This document shows positions 1-10,384 of a DNA stretch of 64,000 nucleotides, piece by piece. A model generated the notes under the pieces. The model was given only the letters and a program-made list of their open reading frames with translations. It had not been told where the DNA came from and ran no database searches. A program made the position numbers and the translations under genes. The DNA lies in contig NZ_JAAXMM010000001.1 in NCBI RefSeq assembly GCF_012276985.1, positions 1 to 64,000 of the forward strand, read 5' to 3'. Source of the stretch: Agrobacterium sp. a22-2. GTDB taxonomy: Bacteria > Pseudomonadota > Alphaproteobacteria > Rhizobiales > Rhizobiaceae. Each line of letters begins with the position of its first letter. Position 1 is the stretch's first letter.

Positions 1-91
1 GTTTTGTTTGCGGGGGGGTGGCGGCTGTAGGCGTTGGCTACAGGCGGGATGCGCTGCTGGAGGCGGAGGCACCCGCTATCGGCGGGGCGCC

Positions 92-146
92 ACCCCACCC
101 ACCCGTCATCCTCGGGTCAAGCCCGAGGATGACGGGTGGGTGGGGT
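92..146. repeat. Perfect 25-bp-arm palindrome, rhizobial intergenic type
   Basis: Positions 92-116 and 122-146 are perfect reverse complements around a 5-base loop. The arm core reads CCCGTCATCCTCGGG. GC-rich palindromes with this kind of CATCCTCGGG core are common between genes in Rhizobiales. It could form a very stable hairpin on either strand and so act as a terminator or mRNA stabiliser. The rest of 1-277 holds no gene I can support. Confidence 0.85.
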
Positions 147-277
147 TGGCGGTTTTTCAGGGAAAAGGCCCGGCTTGGATTTCTTGCGATACCCACATTT
201 TTCTGCGCACCCTCTCAGGCACGGAGGACTTCGTTTCATGCAGTATGTTTGTTCCGCAGAACTCGATCCCGACCATT

Positions 278-904
278 CTAGTTGTTCCATGCGGCCAAGA
301 AATCGACACTCGGGCGATAACCCCAGTTTGCCGTGTGACAAGTGCAGCCTTCAAACGGAAAGATCGTCGCCTCGTCGAGCGTTATCGTCACGCCGTCAAG
401 CGGCCCACACACAGGGCAAGACATGTTTAGCACGTCGTACCGCATGCCCTTGAAGACCTTGTCGCCGACCAGGCCTGATGCCTTTATCGACTGGAGTGAC
501 CGATAGCGCTGGAATGTAAAGGTGGAGCGCAGCAGTACGGTCTCGTGAGCCTTGAGCGGGACTTCTAGGCCCGCCTCCGTCAGGTCATCGTACGCCCTTC
601 GACTTAGGAAAGCATTCGACCGCAGGCCCAGCGTCTTCTTCTCTTCCTTCGACAACTGCTCGCCGCCTTTGCGGTACTCGGTCAGCGTCTGCCTGGGGTG
701 AGTTTCCATTTCGTCGGCAAGGAATCCGACGATGGTATCCTCGGCCTCGGGTTTGAGGAGACCAAGAGCGGATATAGCCTCTCTGACTGCCTGGCGCTTA
801 ATCTCGGCGGGAAGCGGGACGGCGGCGAGCGGCAGCGGCGTGGCGCACGGCTTCGGTTTCGTCAGCGCAGCCTCCCGAACTTTCTTCTTTGCAAACGGCC
901 ACAT
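278..904 (-). CDS. Hypothetical protein with a C-terminal Cys cluster
   Basis: A 208-residue protein that I do not recognise as a whole. The start is supported by GGAGGG placed 7 bases before the ATG. The N-terminus is basic (MWPFAKKK) and Pro/Ala-rich, with no clear signal peptide or membrane segment. The C-terminal quarter contains CPVCGPLDG followed about 20 residues later by GCTCHTANWGYRPS, a spaced Cys/His set that could bind a metal. The phrase CPxCGPLDG also resembles the C-terminal motif of Mu-gpF-like phage head morphogenesis proteins, but the rest does not clearly fit. It lies just downstream of the 3' end of tRNA-His, a place where islands often insert, so a phage remnant is possible. 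The function is unknown. Confidence 0.6.
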   Translation of the reverse strand: MWPFAKKKVREAALTKPKPCATPLPLAAVPLPAEIKRQAVREAISALGLLKPEAEDTIVGFLADEMETHPRQTLTEYRKGGEQLSKEEKKTLGLRSNAFLSRRAYDDLTEAGLEVPLKAHETVLLRSTFTFQRYRSLQSIKASGLVGDKVFKGMRYDVLNMSCPVCGPLDGVTITLDEATIFPFEGCTCHTANWGYRPSVDFLAAWNN

Positions 905-1263
905 GTCGCACCCTCCAATGCCCGCCTATTTCTGGCTGAAAATACACGAAGTGTCGATGTGCTTCTCGGCAGGCTATTTCGCGATGGCATGTTGTCAGGC
1001 AGGATAATGGGGTGATGGCAATAGCTCAAGGCAGAGCGCCACGGCCCCCGGCAATGCGAGGAAGGCCGCTCGTGCATGATGGCCTCGGTGCCGTGCGCTG
1101 CCAGGAATCGGGGTTACTCGCTGTTGTAGATCGGCGATTTGACGACCCTCTCGAACCGCCGTTATCGCGACCGTTCCACTCCCGTTCCGCGTTGTCAACA
1201 CAGCGAAAATGTCATGGATTTCATAACATACTAAATATCCGGGACTGGCGAAGGAGGAAAAAA
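905..1263. other. Intergenic stretch with no supported gene
   Basis: This 359-base stretch between the unknown protein and tRNA-His contains only short overlapping reading frames that lack ribosome sites and recognisable sequence. It becomes AT-rich near 1200-1260. I see no convincing hairpin terminator for the tRNA. Confidence 0.5.
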
Positions 1264-1340
1264 TGGTACGGTTGGGGGGTCTCGAACCTCCGACCTCAGG
1301 TGCCACAAACCTGCGCTCTAACCAACTGAGCTACAACCGC
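1264..1340 (-). tRNA. tRNA-His (GTG)
   Basis: The minus strand folds into a complete 77-base cloverleaf that includes the encoded CCA. The acceptor is GCGGTTG pairing with CAACCGT, the anticodon loop is TTTGTGG (anticodon GTG), and the T loop is GGTTCGAGACC. The first pair is G1:U72, the discriminator is A73, and the base before G1 is T. The usual G-1:C73 identity pair of bacterial tRNA-His is therefore absent. This is the known peculiarity of many alphaproteobacteria, which also supports the taxonomic assignment. Confidence 0.97.
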
Positions 1341-1424
1341 ACATGCAGGCGCTAACCGCGCTTGCAGGGGTCACATACGGGCAGTCGCTGCTTTTTTCAA
1401 GCACTTTCTGCGCCGGCAAAACAA

Positions 1425-1452
1425 AAGGCCGGGACATTGGCGTCCCGGCCTT
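1425..1452 (-). terminator. Rho-independent terminator of the phasin gene
   Basis: An 11-bp perfect stem (AAGGCCGGGAC at 1425-1435 with GTCCCGGCCTT at 1442-1452) is followed on the minus strand by TTTGTTTTG. It lies 24 bases after the phasin stop codon. Confidence 0.88.
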
Positions 1453-1476
1453 GGCATTTCTGGCATTGTTGGCGGA

Positions 1477-1926
1477 TCAGGCGACCTTGAGGGTCGAGAT
1501 CGCCTTTTCGGTGGCTTCCTTGGCCGGCTTGGTCACGGTTTCGGCGACCTTCTTGGCGGCTTCCTGCATGGACTTGGCCTGCTCGATGGTGACTTCGGCC
1601 TGCTTGCGGATGAAGGAGGTCTGCAGTTCGACCAGTTCGGCAATGGACTTGACGCCAAGCAGCGCTTCCATGTGCGACAGGGACATTTCGGCATTGGTGC
1701 GCAGGGCGTCGATGGCCTTGAGGCCGAGTTCGACAGTGCCGGCCTGGGCGGTCTGCATGGTGGTTTCCACCGTCTTGGTGGCTTCTTCGGCAGCGGTCTT
1801 CATCTTGGCATAAGCTTCCTTCGACTGGGCGGCGCCCTTTTCGGCGAAGTCGCGGAAGCCTTCCGACAGCTTCGACGGATCAAAAGAGGAGATCGAGAAT
1901 ACGTCCTTGGTCTTGGTGGTAGCCAT
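1477..1926 (-). CDS. Phasin family protein
   Basis: A 149-residue, almost wholly helical protein rich in Ala, Lys, Glu and Thr, with no signal peptide or membrane segment. The pattern fits phasin_2-type granule proteins: an amphipathic helical core (about residues 25-130) with phrases such as NAEMSLSHMEALLGVKS and an Ala/Lys-rich tail. Phasins coat polyhydroxyalkanoate granules in the cytoplasm and set their size and number. It is monocistronic, with its own terminator just downstream. The ATG is preceded by AAGGAGCGCATGAC, a good ribosome site. I infer the granule role from family resemblance, as no biosynthesis gene (phaC, phaZ) is adjacent. Confidence 0.88.
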   Translation of the reverse strand: MATTKTKDVFSISSFDPSKLSEGFRDFAEKGAAQSKEAYAKMKTAAEEATKTVETTMQTAQAGTVELGLKAIDALRTNAEMSLSHMEALLGVKSIAELVELQTSFIRKQAEVTIEQAKSMQEAAKKVAETVTKPAKEATEKAISTLKVA

Positions 1927-2170
1927 GTCATGCGCTCCTTGGGTTCGTCACGGGTCCTCGCCAGAGGCACCTCATTGATTGGATAAGTCTTATATAGCAT
2001 CGCTCATGTTGCATTGCAATATCTTTGTGCGTTGCACCATAGTCTCATCGACTTGCGTATTAACTCTGTTTGTCAAATCCCGCTGGGTAAGCTGGACCCA
2101 AGGGCTGTGCGAAGTTATTAAAAATCTGTTAATATGTGCAAAAGCCGGCGATCGGCTCGACAGGTATGCT

Positions 2171-5100
2171 ATGCCCGCAGTCCAATACCCGTTCATCGAC
2201 ATTGCCGTTCACCGACGTGTGCGGGACCGCTTTGCGCGTGGTGAAGCGCTGGCGCTGTTTTCGGCCGATCTGCGCCAGGTGCTGTGGGCAAACGGTGCCG
2301 GCGCCGGCTTTTTCGGCAGCGCGTCGATCTATGATTTCCTGGAACAGGGGCCGACCCCGACGGACGTCACCTTCCGCCAGCTGGAAACCACCGTGCATCA
2401 GCTGGCCAAGCTCGGCGACAGCCGCAGCCTGCTGGTGCGCGTCGCCTCCGGCTTCCAGCGCATTCCCGTGCAGGCCCATGTCGAGCTGATCGAGATCCGG
2501 CCGGGCGAGCCCGTGGTGCTGTTCTCGATCGCCCTGCCCGGCCAGTCCAAGACGCCAAAGGATTGCGCCCAGCTGATGCTGACCGGCTTCGACGATCCCG
2601 ACACCCATATGGCGATGCTGGGCGGCGAGGGCGAGGTGATCGCCGCATCGGCGCATTTCCATCAGCTCGGCATTACCGCCCATACCGCCAAGACGCTGGT
2701 CAACCTGGTCGGCAGCACGCCGGAGCGTATTCTCAAGCGGCCGATCCCGACCGGGCGCGGCTATCTGCCGGCGGCAATCGGCAAGGTGGCCGATACGCCG
2801 GCTTTGCATCTGCTATTTGCCGTGGAAACGATCCTCGGCACCATGGATCCGACCGAGGGCTTCGAGCGGACCGACGGCAACGTGAGCGACGACGAGCCGG
2901 TAGCAGCCGTTGTGGCGGATGAGCCGGCTCCTGCGGCAGACGTGCTGCCCGTGGCAGCGCCGGTTATCATGGAGACGGTTGCGCCGGTGTCCGCCATCGA
3001 GGCCGCGCCTGACACGACGACCGAAACGCCTGTGGAGGAACCGGCTGCGGCCGAGCCCGCCCTCACCGATACGACGCCCGATTTCACCGATGTGATGCAG
3101 GCGATCGGCGGGATTGAGGATATCGAGCAGGCGCCGGAAGAGTTTTTGGACGACGACGAGCAGACGACTGTCACGGTGGACGAGCAGATCGCGACCGAAG
3201 ACGGTGCTGCGCTTGCCGAAGACAGGACGGACGACAATCTGCCCAACGACGACGTGCCGTCAGCGATTGCGGAAGAGGTCCCGGTTGACGCGGCTGTCTC
3301 TGCCGAACCGGAAGCGCCCGAAAGCGGAGCCGTGACTGAAAGCGACCCGGCGGACGCGTTGCCCGCCGCCGAAGCGATGGACTACATCGAGCCGGTTGAA
3401 GCCACGGACGAGGTGTCCGGCGATGATGGCGGAAGCGATGAGGCCGAGGGCAATTCGGAAGAGCTGCCGGACGCTGTGGCCTTTGTCCAGGAGACCGATC
3501 CGGTTGTCGTCGAGACGGCCGCCGACACGGACGGCGGCGCCTTCCGCTTCGTGCCCGGCTCGCGGGCCGCCCGCTTTGTCTGGAAGATCGATGCGGCGGG
3601 GCGTTTCAGCGAAGTGTCGAGTGAATTTGCCCAGACGGTGGGGCCACGCGCCGCCGACATCAACGGCCAGGCCTTCGGCGATCTCGCCGCCCTGTTCAAT
3701 CTCGATCCGGACGGCAAGATTGCCGAACTGCTGAAGAAGCGCGACACCTGGTCGGGCAAGACCATCTACTGGCCGATCGAAGGCACGGCGCTGATGGTGC
3801 CGGTCGATCTGGCAGCTCTGCCGACCTATACCCGCGACCGCGATTTCGACGGTTTCCGCGGCTTCGGCATCGTGCGCGTCGCCGATGTGATCGACGATCC
3901 CGACGCCGTCGGCCTGACCTTCGTGCCCGGCGAGACAGGCAGCGCCGCTCTCGAGGCGGCGGCAACGGAAGACGCCGGCGAGCCCGTGGTGGATAGCGAA
4001 ACGCCGGCCGTTGACGTCCACGAGGGGCCGTTGCCGACGATCGAGGATGACGGCGCGGACGCCTTGGAGGAGGCCGAGCCGGGTGCCGAGGCCGACCTGA
4101 CCGCCGCCGATGAAGTGATCGCGGACGACGAGACGGCCGGGGATCATGAAATCCCCGAGGACGACGAGCCGGACCTGTTCGACGCCGAAGAATCCCCGCG
4201 GGCTCCTTTCGTGGCTGCGTACGAACCGCCGGCCCTGCAGATCGTCGAGACGCCGAGCCGCCGCTCCTCCGACAAGGTCATCCAGCTCGAGGAGCGCCGC
4301 TTCAAGCCGAAGGAAGGCCTGACGCCCGGCGAACAGGCGGCGTTCCGCGAGATCGCCCGCAAGCTCGATCCTCATGGCCTGAGCGGTCTTGGCAATGACG
4401 TGCCGCCCATCGACGACGATGACGACGAAGACGAAATTCTGTTAGAAGCCGGAAACGACAATGACGGCGCAGCGGCTCCGGCCGTCGGAGCCGCCGAGCA
4501 GGCCAGCTTTGACGAGAACGATACGGCCGTCGCCGTGCTGGACGAGCGCCCCGAACCGGACGATGCGCATCCGGAGACTACGACCGATGCCGAACCCTTC
4601 GCCGATGCGCATGGCGAAGTGGTGTCCCTGCCGCGGGCCAAGCGCGAGATTGCGCTCACCGCCGATATCCTCGACATGATGCCGGTTCCGCTGCTGGTGC
4701 ATCTGGGCGACCGGCTGATCCACGGCAATCCCGAATTCCTCGGCCTGACCGGTTATGACAGTATCGAAGCGCTGGACGAGGCCGGAGGGCTCGACGCGCT
4801 GCTGCAGCGTGACGATCTCAAGGATGCCGCCGAACAGGCCGGTAGCCTGGTCGTGGTGCGCGCCGATGACGAACTCGTGCCCGTTTCGGCCCGGCTGCAA
4901 TCGATCCGCTGGGAACAGTCCTCGGCGCTGCTTCTGGCGCTTGTTCCGGTCTCGGTGCGCGACGAGGCCTTGCCGATGCCAGCTGCCGCAAAGCAGGTCG
5001 AGCAACGTGCGCACGCCGAGGCCGAGCAACTGGCGCGGCTGCAGGTCGAGGCAGAGGAACTGCGCGCCATCCTCGAAACGGCCACCGATGGCGTGGTCAT

Positions 5101-6157
5101 TCTCGGCGCCGACGGTGACATCCGGTCGATGAACCGGGCGGCCAGCGCGCTGTTCAACTATGACGACGAGGAGACGCGCGGCAAACCCTTCGTCATGCTG
5201 TTTGCCCATGAGAGCCAGAAGGCGATCCTCGATTATCTGAGCGGCCTTGCCGGCCATGGCGTCGCCAGCGTGCTGAACGACGGCCGCGAAGTGATCGGCC
5301 GCGAGGCCTCCGGCGGTTTCCTGCCGATCTTCATGACGATCGGCCAGTTGACCTCGTCGAACGGCTATTGCGCCGTGATCCGCGACATCACCCAGTGGAA
5401 GCGCACCGAAGAGGAATTGCGCAACGCCAAGCGGGCCGCCGAGACGGCGAATGCCCACAAGAGCGACTTCCTCGCCCGCGTCAGCCACGAGATCCGCACG
5501 CCGCTGAATGCCATCATCGGTTTTGCCGACATCATGGCCGGCGAACGCTTCGGACCGATCGGCCATCCGCGCTATGTGGAATATTCCAACGATATCGGCC
5601 GCTCCGGCCGGCATGTGCTCGACATCGTCAACGACCTGCTCGACATCTCCAAGATCGAGGCGGGCGAGATGGAGCTGGATTTCGTCGCCGTCGGCCTGAA
5701 TGAGACGGTGTCAGAAGCGGTGTCGATCGTCCAGCCGCAAGCCAATGGCCAGCGGGTGATCATCCGCACGGCGCTATCGCAAGCGGTGCCGAATGTCGTG
5801 GCGGACCTGCGCTCGGTCAAGCAGATCGTGCTCAACATCCTCGCCAATGCCATCCGCTTCACGCCGTCGGGCGGGCAGATCATCGTCTCGACCGCCTATG
5901 AGGCGAACGGCAGCGTGGTGCTGCGCATCCGCGACACCGGTGTCGGCATGTCGCGCAGCGAGTTGGAACAAGCGATGAAGCCGTTCCGGCAGGTCTCGAC
6001 CGGACCGCGCATTCGTGGCGAAGGCACCGGGCTTGGCCTGCCGCTCACCAAGGCCATGGTCGATGCCAACCGTGCCACCTTCGCCATCCATTCCTCTCCC
6101 AACGAGGGAACGCTGGTCGAAGTCACCTTCCCCTCGCCGCGCGTGCTTGCCAACTAA
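2171..6157 (+). CDS. PdhS-type PAS-domain sensor histidine kinase with acidic linkers
   Basis: A histidine kinase of about 1328 residues with no obvious membrane segment. The N-terminal 130 residues form a conserved sensor-like module. Residues about 240-460 and 590-860 are Glu/Asp/Ala/Pro/Val-rich and probably disordered. A PAS-like module lies near 480-560, another near 830-930, and a clear PAS domain at about 965-1080. The kinase core follows: phospho-acceptor His about 1106 in SHEIRTPLNAIIGF, N box LNILANAIRF near 1221, DTGVGMS near 1255, and GTGLGLPL near 1285. The DHp sequence is of the PleC/DivJ/PdhS type, which controls the DivK-CtrA cell-cycle pathway, so I infer that role. I chose the ATG at 2171 because conserved-looking sequence starts there, although the frame is open from 1979. 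Confidence 0.85.
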   Translation: MPAVQYPFIDIAVHRRVRDRFARGEALALFSADLRQVLWANGAGAGFFGSASIYDFLEQGPTPTDVTFRQLETTVHQLAKLGDSRSLLVRVASGFQRIPVQAHVELIEIRPGEPVVLFSIALPGQSKTPKDCAQLMLTGFDDPDTHMAMLGGEGEVIAASAHFHQLGITAHTAKTLVNLVGSTPERILKRPIPTGRGYLPAAIGKVADTPALHLLFAVETILGTMDPTEGFERTDGNVSDDEPVAAVVADEPAPAADVLPVAAPVIMETVAPVSAIEAAPDTTTETPVEEPAAAEPALTDTTPDFTDVMQAIGGIEDIEQAPEEFLDDDEQTTVTVDEQIATEDGAALAEDRTDDNLPNDDVPSAIAEEVPVDAAVSAEPEAPESGAVTESDPADALPAAEAMDYIEPVEATDEVSGDDGGSDEAEGNSEELPDAVAFVQETDPVVVETAADTDGGAFRFVPGSRAARFVWKIDAAGRFSEVSSEFAQTVGPRAADINGQAFGDLAALFNLDPDGKIAELLKKRDTWSGKTIYWPIEGTALMVPVDLAALPTYTRDRDFDGFRGFGIVRVADVIDDPDAVGLTFVPGETGSAALEAAATEDAGEPVVDSETPAVDVHEGPLPTIEDDGADALEEAEPGAEADLTAADEVIADDETAGDHEIPEDDEPDLFDAEESPRAPFVAAYEPPALQIVETPSRRSSDKVIQLEERRFKPKEGLTPGEQAAFREIARKLDPHGLSGLGNDVPPIDDDDDEDEILLEAGNDNDGAAAPAVGAAEQASFDENDTAVAVLDERPEPDDAHPETTTDAEPFADAHGEVVSLPRAKREIALTADILDMMPVPLLVHLGDRLIHGNPEFLGLTGYDSIEALDEAGGLDALLQRDDLKDAAEQAGSLVVVRADDELVPVSARLQSIRWEQSSALLLALVPVSVRDEALPMPAAAKQVEQRAHAEAEQLARLQVEAEELRAILETATDGVVILGADGDIRSMNRAASALFNYDDEETRGKPFVMLFAHESQKAILDYLSGLAGHGVASVLNDGREVIGREASGGFLPIFMTIGQLTSSNGYCAVIRDITQWKRTEEELRNAKRAAETANAHKSDFLARVSHEIRTPLNAIIGFADIMAGERFGPIGHPRYVEYSNDIGRSGRHVLDIVNDLLDISKIEAGEMELDFVAVGLNETVSEAVSIVQPQANGQRVIIRTALSQAVPNVVADLRSVKQIVLNILANAIRFTPSGGQIIVSTAYEANGSVVLRIRDTGVGMSRSELEQAMKPFRQVSTGPRIRGEGTGLGLPLTKAMVDANRATFAIHSSPNEGTLVEVTFPSPRVLAN

Positions 6158-6294
6158 GATGGCGGGCGAACCGGCCTTGTGCCGGCTCTGGCCCGTTCCC
6201 TTGCGCCGGCGTTTGGTCTAGACATCGGTTCGTCGCCGTTACTTGAAGGGCAAGGGATTTGCAGGAGACTGGGCATTTGCAGGAAACAGGTCCT

Positions 6295-7956
6295 ATGACC
6301 ATCCGCTCCGGTCGCGGTGTTTTCCGGCAGCGCTTGAGCTGGCTGACGCTGTCTTCGGTTCTGGTTTCGGCCGTGGTGGCCATGCCGATCTTCGCGATCC
6401 TGTGGATTGCGCTGTCCGGCGACACCGAGAGCGGGCGCCATGTGATCCTCAATGTCGTGCCGCGCGCCACCGGCCCCACCCTGCTGCTGCTGCTGCTGAC
6501 CGGCACGGTGACCGCCTTTTTCGGCATCGCCTCGGCCTGGCTGATCGCCGCCTGCGATTTTCCGCTGCGGCGGTTCTTTTCCTCCGCCCTGGTGCTACCG
6601 CTGGCCATTCCGTCCTATCTGGCCGCCTATGCCTTCGGCGAATTCTTCGACTATACCGGCCCGGTGCAGACCGCCTATCGCCAGCTGTTCGGCTTTACCA
6701 GCGTCCGGCAATATTCCTTCCCGGAGATCCGCTCGCTGGGTGGCGCGGTCCTGGTGATGAGTGCCGTTCTCTATCCTTATGTCTATCTCGCCTGTCGTTC
6801 GATGTTCCTGATGCAGGGCCGCACGGCCGCCGACGTGGCGCGCACGCTGGGCGCCGGGCCGCTCCGGGTGTTTTTCCGGGTGCAGATCCCGATGGCCCGG
6901 CCGGCCATCATGGTCGGCCTGACGCTGGTGATGATGGAAGCGCTGAACGATATCGGTGCGGTGGAATATCTGGGGGTCAATACCCTGACCTTCTCGATCT
7001 ACGATACGTGGCTCAACCGCGGCAGCCTGTCGGGTGCGGCACAGATCGCCTGCGTCATGCTGTTCTTCGTCGTCGGCCTGCTGCTGATCGAGCGCGCGGC
7101 GCGGCGGCGCCAGCGTTTTGCCAACCAGAAGACCACGGCATCGGTCGGCGATGCGTTGCGCCTGTCGCTAACCGGCTGGCGACGGCTGGCCGCAACGGCC
7201 TTCTGTGCCCTGCCCGTCATCATCGGCTTTGCCGTGCCGGTGATCGTGCTGGCCGGCTTTGCGCTCAGGCGGCTCGACCAGTTTCTCGAACCACGGCTGG
7301 TGCGCGCCCTCTGGCACAGCGTCGCGGTATCGGCATCAGCCGCCCTGCTCGCCGTTCTCTGTGCCTTCGTGCTGGCCTATGCAGCGCGCGCCGAACGCTC
7401 GAACCTTGCCGGCGCCGCCAGCCGGCTGTCGTCGCTCGGCTATGGCATACCGGGCACCGTGCTAGGCATCGGCGTGCTGATCCCGCTTGCCGGCATCGAC
7501 AATGCCATTGACGGCTGGTTCCGTTCCTCGCTCGGCATCTCGACGGGCCTGCTGCTCTCCGGCACCGGCTTTGCCATCGTCTATGCTTCGACGGTGCGGT
7601 TCATGACCATGGCCGAAGGCACGATCGATGCCGGCTTCCAGAAGCTCTCGCCGCATCTCGACATGGCCTCGCGCACGCTCGGGCGCACCGGTTTCCAGAC
7701 GCTGCGCAGCGTGCTTCTGCCGAACATGCGTCCGGCCGTGCTGACCGCCGCCCTGCTTGTCTTCATCGAGACCTTGAAGGAACTGTCGGCGACCATCCTG
7801 TTGCGGCCGTTCAACTTCAACACGCTGGCGACGCTGGTTTATGAGGATGCGTCGCGGTCCAAGGTCCAGGATGCGTCGGTGGCCGCCATCATCATCATTG
7901 CGGCCGGTCTCATTCCCGTGATCCTGGTGTCGCGCTCGCTCGACGCGCGTCGCTGA
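6295..7956 (+). CDS. Iron(III)-type ABC transporter permease, fused two-domain
   Basis: A 553-residue integral membrane protein with about 12 predicted membrane segments and two copies of the binding-protein-dependent permease domain. The first EAA-like loop is near residues 180-210 (ARTLGAGPLRVFFRVQIPMA) and the second near 455-480 (ASRTLGRTGFQTLRSVLLPN). This layout matches the SfuB/FbpB/AfuB group, which moves ferric iron, and the related ThiP permeases. The start at 6295 has AGGAAACAGG just upstream. The weaker ATG at 6259 would add 12 residues from a short direct repeat. No binding protein or ATPase gene lies next to it, so it must work with subunits encoded elsewhere. The substrate is inferred. 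Confidence 0.85.
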   Translation: MTIRSGRGVFRQRLSWLTLSSVLVSAVVAMPIFAILWIALSGDTESGRHVILNVVPRATGPTLLLLLLTGTVTAFFGIASAWLIAACDFPLRRFFSSALVLPLAIPSYLAAYAFGEFFDYTGPVQTAYRQLFGFTSVRQYSFPEIRSLGGAVLVMSAVLYPYVYLACRSMFLMQGRTAADVARTLGAGPLRVFFRVQIPMARPAIMVGLTLVMMEALNDIGAVEYLGVNTLTFSIYDTWLNRGSLSGAAQIACVMLFFVVGLLLIERAARRRQRFANQKTTASVGDALRLSLTGWRRLAATAFCALPVIIGFAVPVIVLAGFALRRLDQFLEPRLVRALWHSVAVSASAALLAVLCAFVLAYAARAERSNLAGAASRLSSLGYGIPGTVLGIGVLIPLAGIDNAIDGWFRSSLGISTGLLLSGTGFAIVYASTVRFMTMAEGTIDAGFQKLSPHLDMASRTLGRTGFQTLRSVLLPNMRPAVLTAALLVFIETLKELSATILLRPFNFNTLATLVYEDASRSKVQDASVAAIIIIAAGLIPVILVSRSLDARR

Positions 7957-7981
7957 TCCTCTTTTTGTCGCATGTCGCTGT

Positions 7982-8006
7982 CCCGAAACCGGTGCCCACT
8001 TTCGGG
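7982..8006. repeat. CCCGAAA...TTTCGGG intergenic element
   Basis: Inverted arms CCCGAAA (7982-7988) and TTTCGGG (8000-8006) enclose CCGGTGCCCAC, followed by GCGACATGC. This short motif recurs between genes in many rhizobial genomes. Its role is unknown, and it may terminate the permease gene. Confidence 0.6.
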
Positions 8007-8030
8007 CGACATGCTTGCATCCGCTTGCCC

Positions 8031-8057
8031 AAAGAAAAAGGGCAGCCGAGGCTGCCC
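8031..8057 (-). terminator. Strong rho-independent terminator on the minus strand
   Basis: The stem GGGCAGC / GCTGCCC (8040-8046 and 8051-8057) has a 4-base loop and is followed on the minus strand by TTTTTCTTT. It lies 210 bases beyond the acetoacetyl-CoA synthetase stop. It therefore ends either a long 3' UTR or a separate short transcript covering 8058-8260. Confidence 0.85.
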
Positions 8058-8074
8058 TGAAAGTGGAATGCTGT

Positions 8075-8104
8075 TCAACTGGAGTTCGAGCCGATCAACA
8101 TCAT
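8075..8104 (-). CDS. Tiny ORF 2 (9 codons), coupled to tiny ORF 1
   Basis: It encodes MMLIGSNSS and overlaps the stop of tiny ORF 1 by four bases. The strong terminator begins 18 bases downstream. It may be a real micro-peptide or simply part of an RNA structure. Confidence 0.22.
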   Translation of the reverse strand: MMLIGSNSS

Positions 8105-8142
8105 GTGTTCGGGAGCCGGACGGTTCCACGCCACAGGTTCAT
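8101..8142 (-). CDS. Tiny ORF 1 (13 codons), possible leader peptide
   Basis: It starts with ATG behind TTGGAGGCACAGG, an excellent ribosome site, and encodes MNLWRGTVRLPNT. Its TGA stop overlaps the ATG of a second tiny ORF in an ATGA junction, the arrangement used for coupled translation. It lies within the candidate small RNA. It is much too short to test for coding bias. Confidence 0.3.
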   Translation of the reverse strand: MNLWRGTVRLPNT

Positions 8143-8269
8143 CCTGTGCCTCCAAGTTGGCACAGTCTTGCCAAAAGACATTTAAGAGAAGGTTACCGGC
8201 CGCCCATCTTTCTAACAATGGAAAGGTTAGTCGCCATTTCCTCCCCTGCCGCCCGGTAAAGCGGCGTTT

Positions 8270-10222
<1,953 letters not shown>

Positions 10223-10384
10223 TCCTTCCTCCACTTTTTCCCCGGCCTGTATAACACTTCGCAGCGCAATATAAAGTCTCTGAAGAAGCCGTCGCGCCCA
10301 GATTTGCAAGCCGCGCCTATTTCCTATATCCGACCGGAACAGAGGCCGGACCATTCGATCCGGCATGCAGGTTGAAGACGAACC

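Larger units (their letters stand above)
8058..8200 (-). ncRNA. Candidate small RNA or small-peptide transcript
   Basis: On the minus strand this stretch contains consecutive hairpins (GTGCC..GGCAC, CACAGG..CCTGTG, AACA..TGTT) and ends in the terminator at 8031-8057. It also carries two overlapping tiny reading frames with a good ribosome site, listed separately. No larger gene fits here. The 5' end is not fixed, because I see no clear promoter. It could equally be the 3' UTR of the upstream synthetase gene. I cannot match it to a named RNA family. Confidence 0.4.

Noticed and set aside
8..453. Overlapping short frames around the palindrome
   Set aside because: They run through the repeat and opposite the 278-904 gene without start signals.
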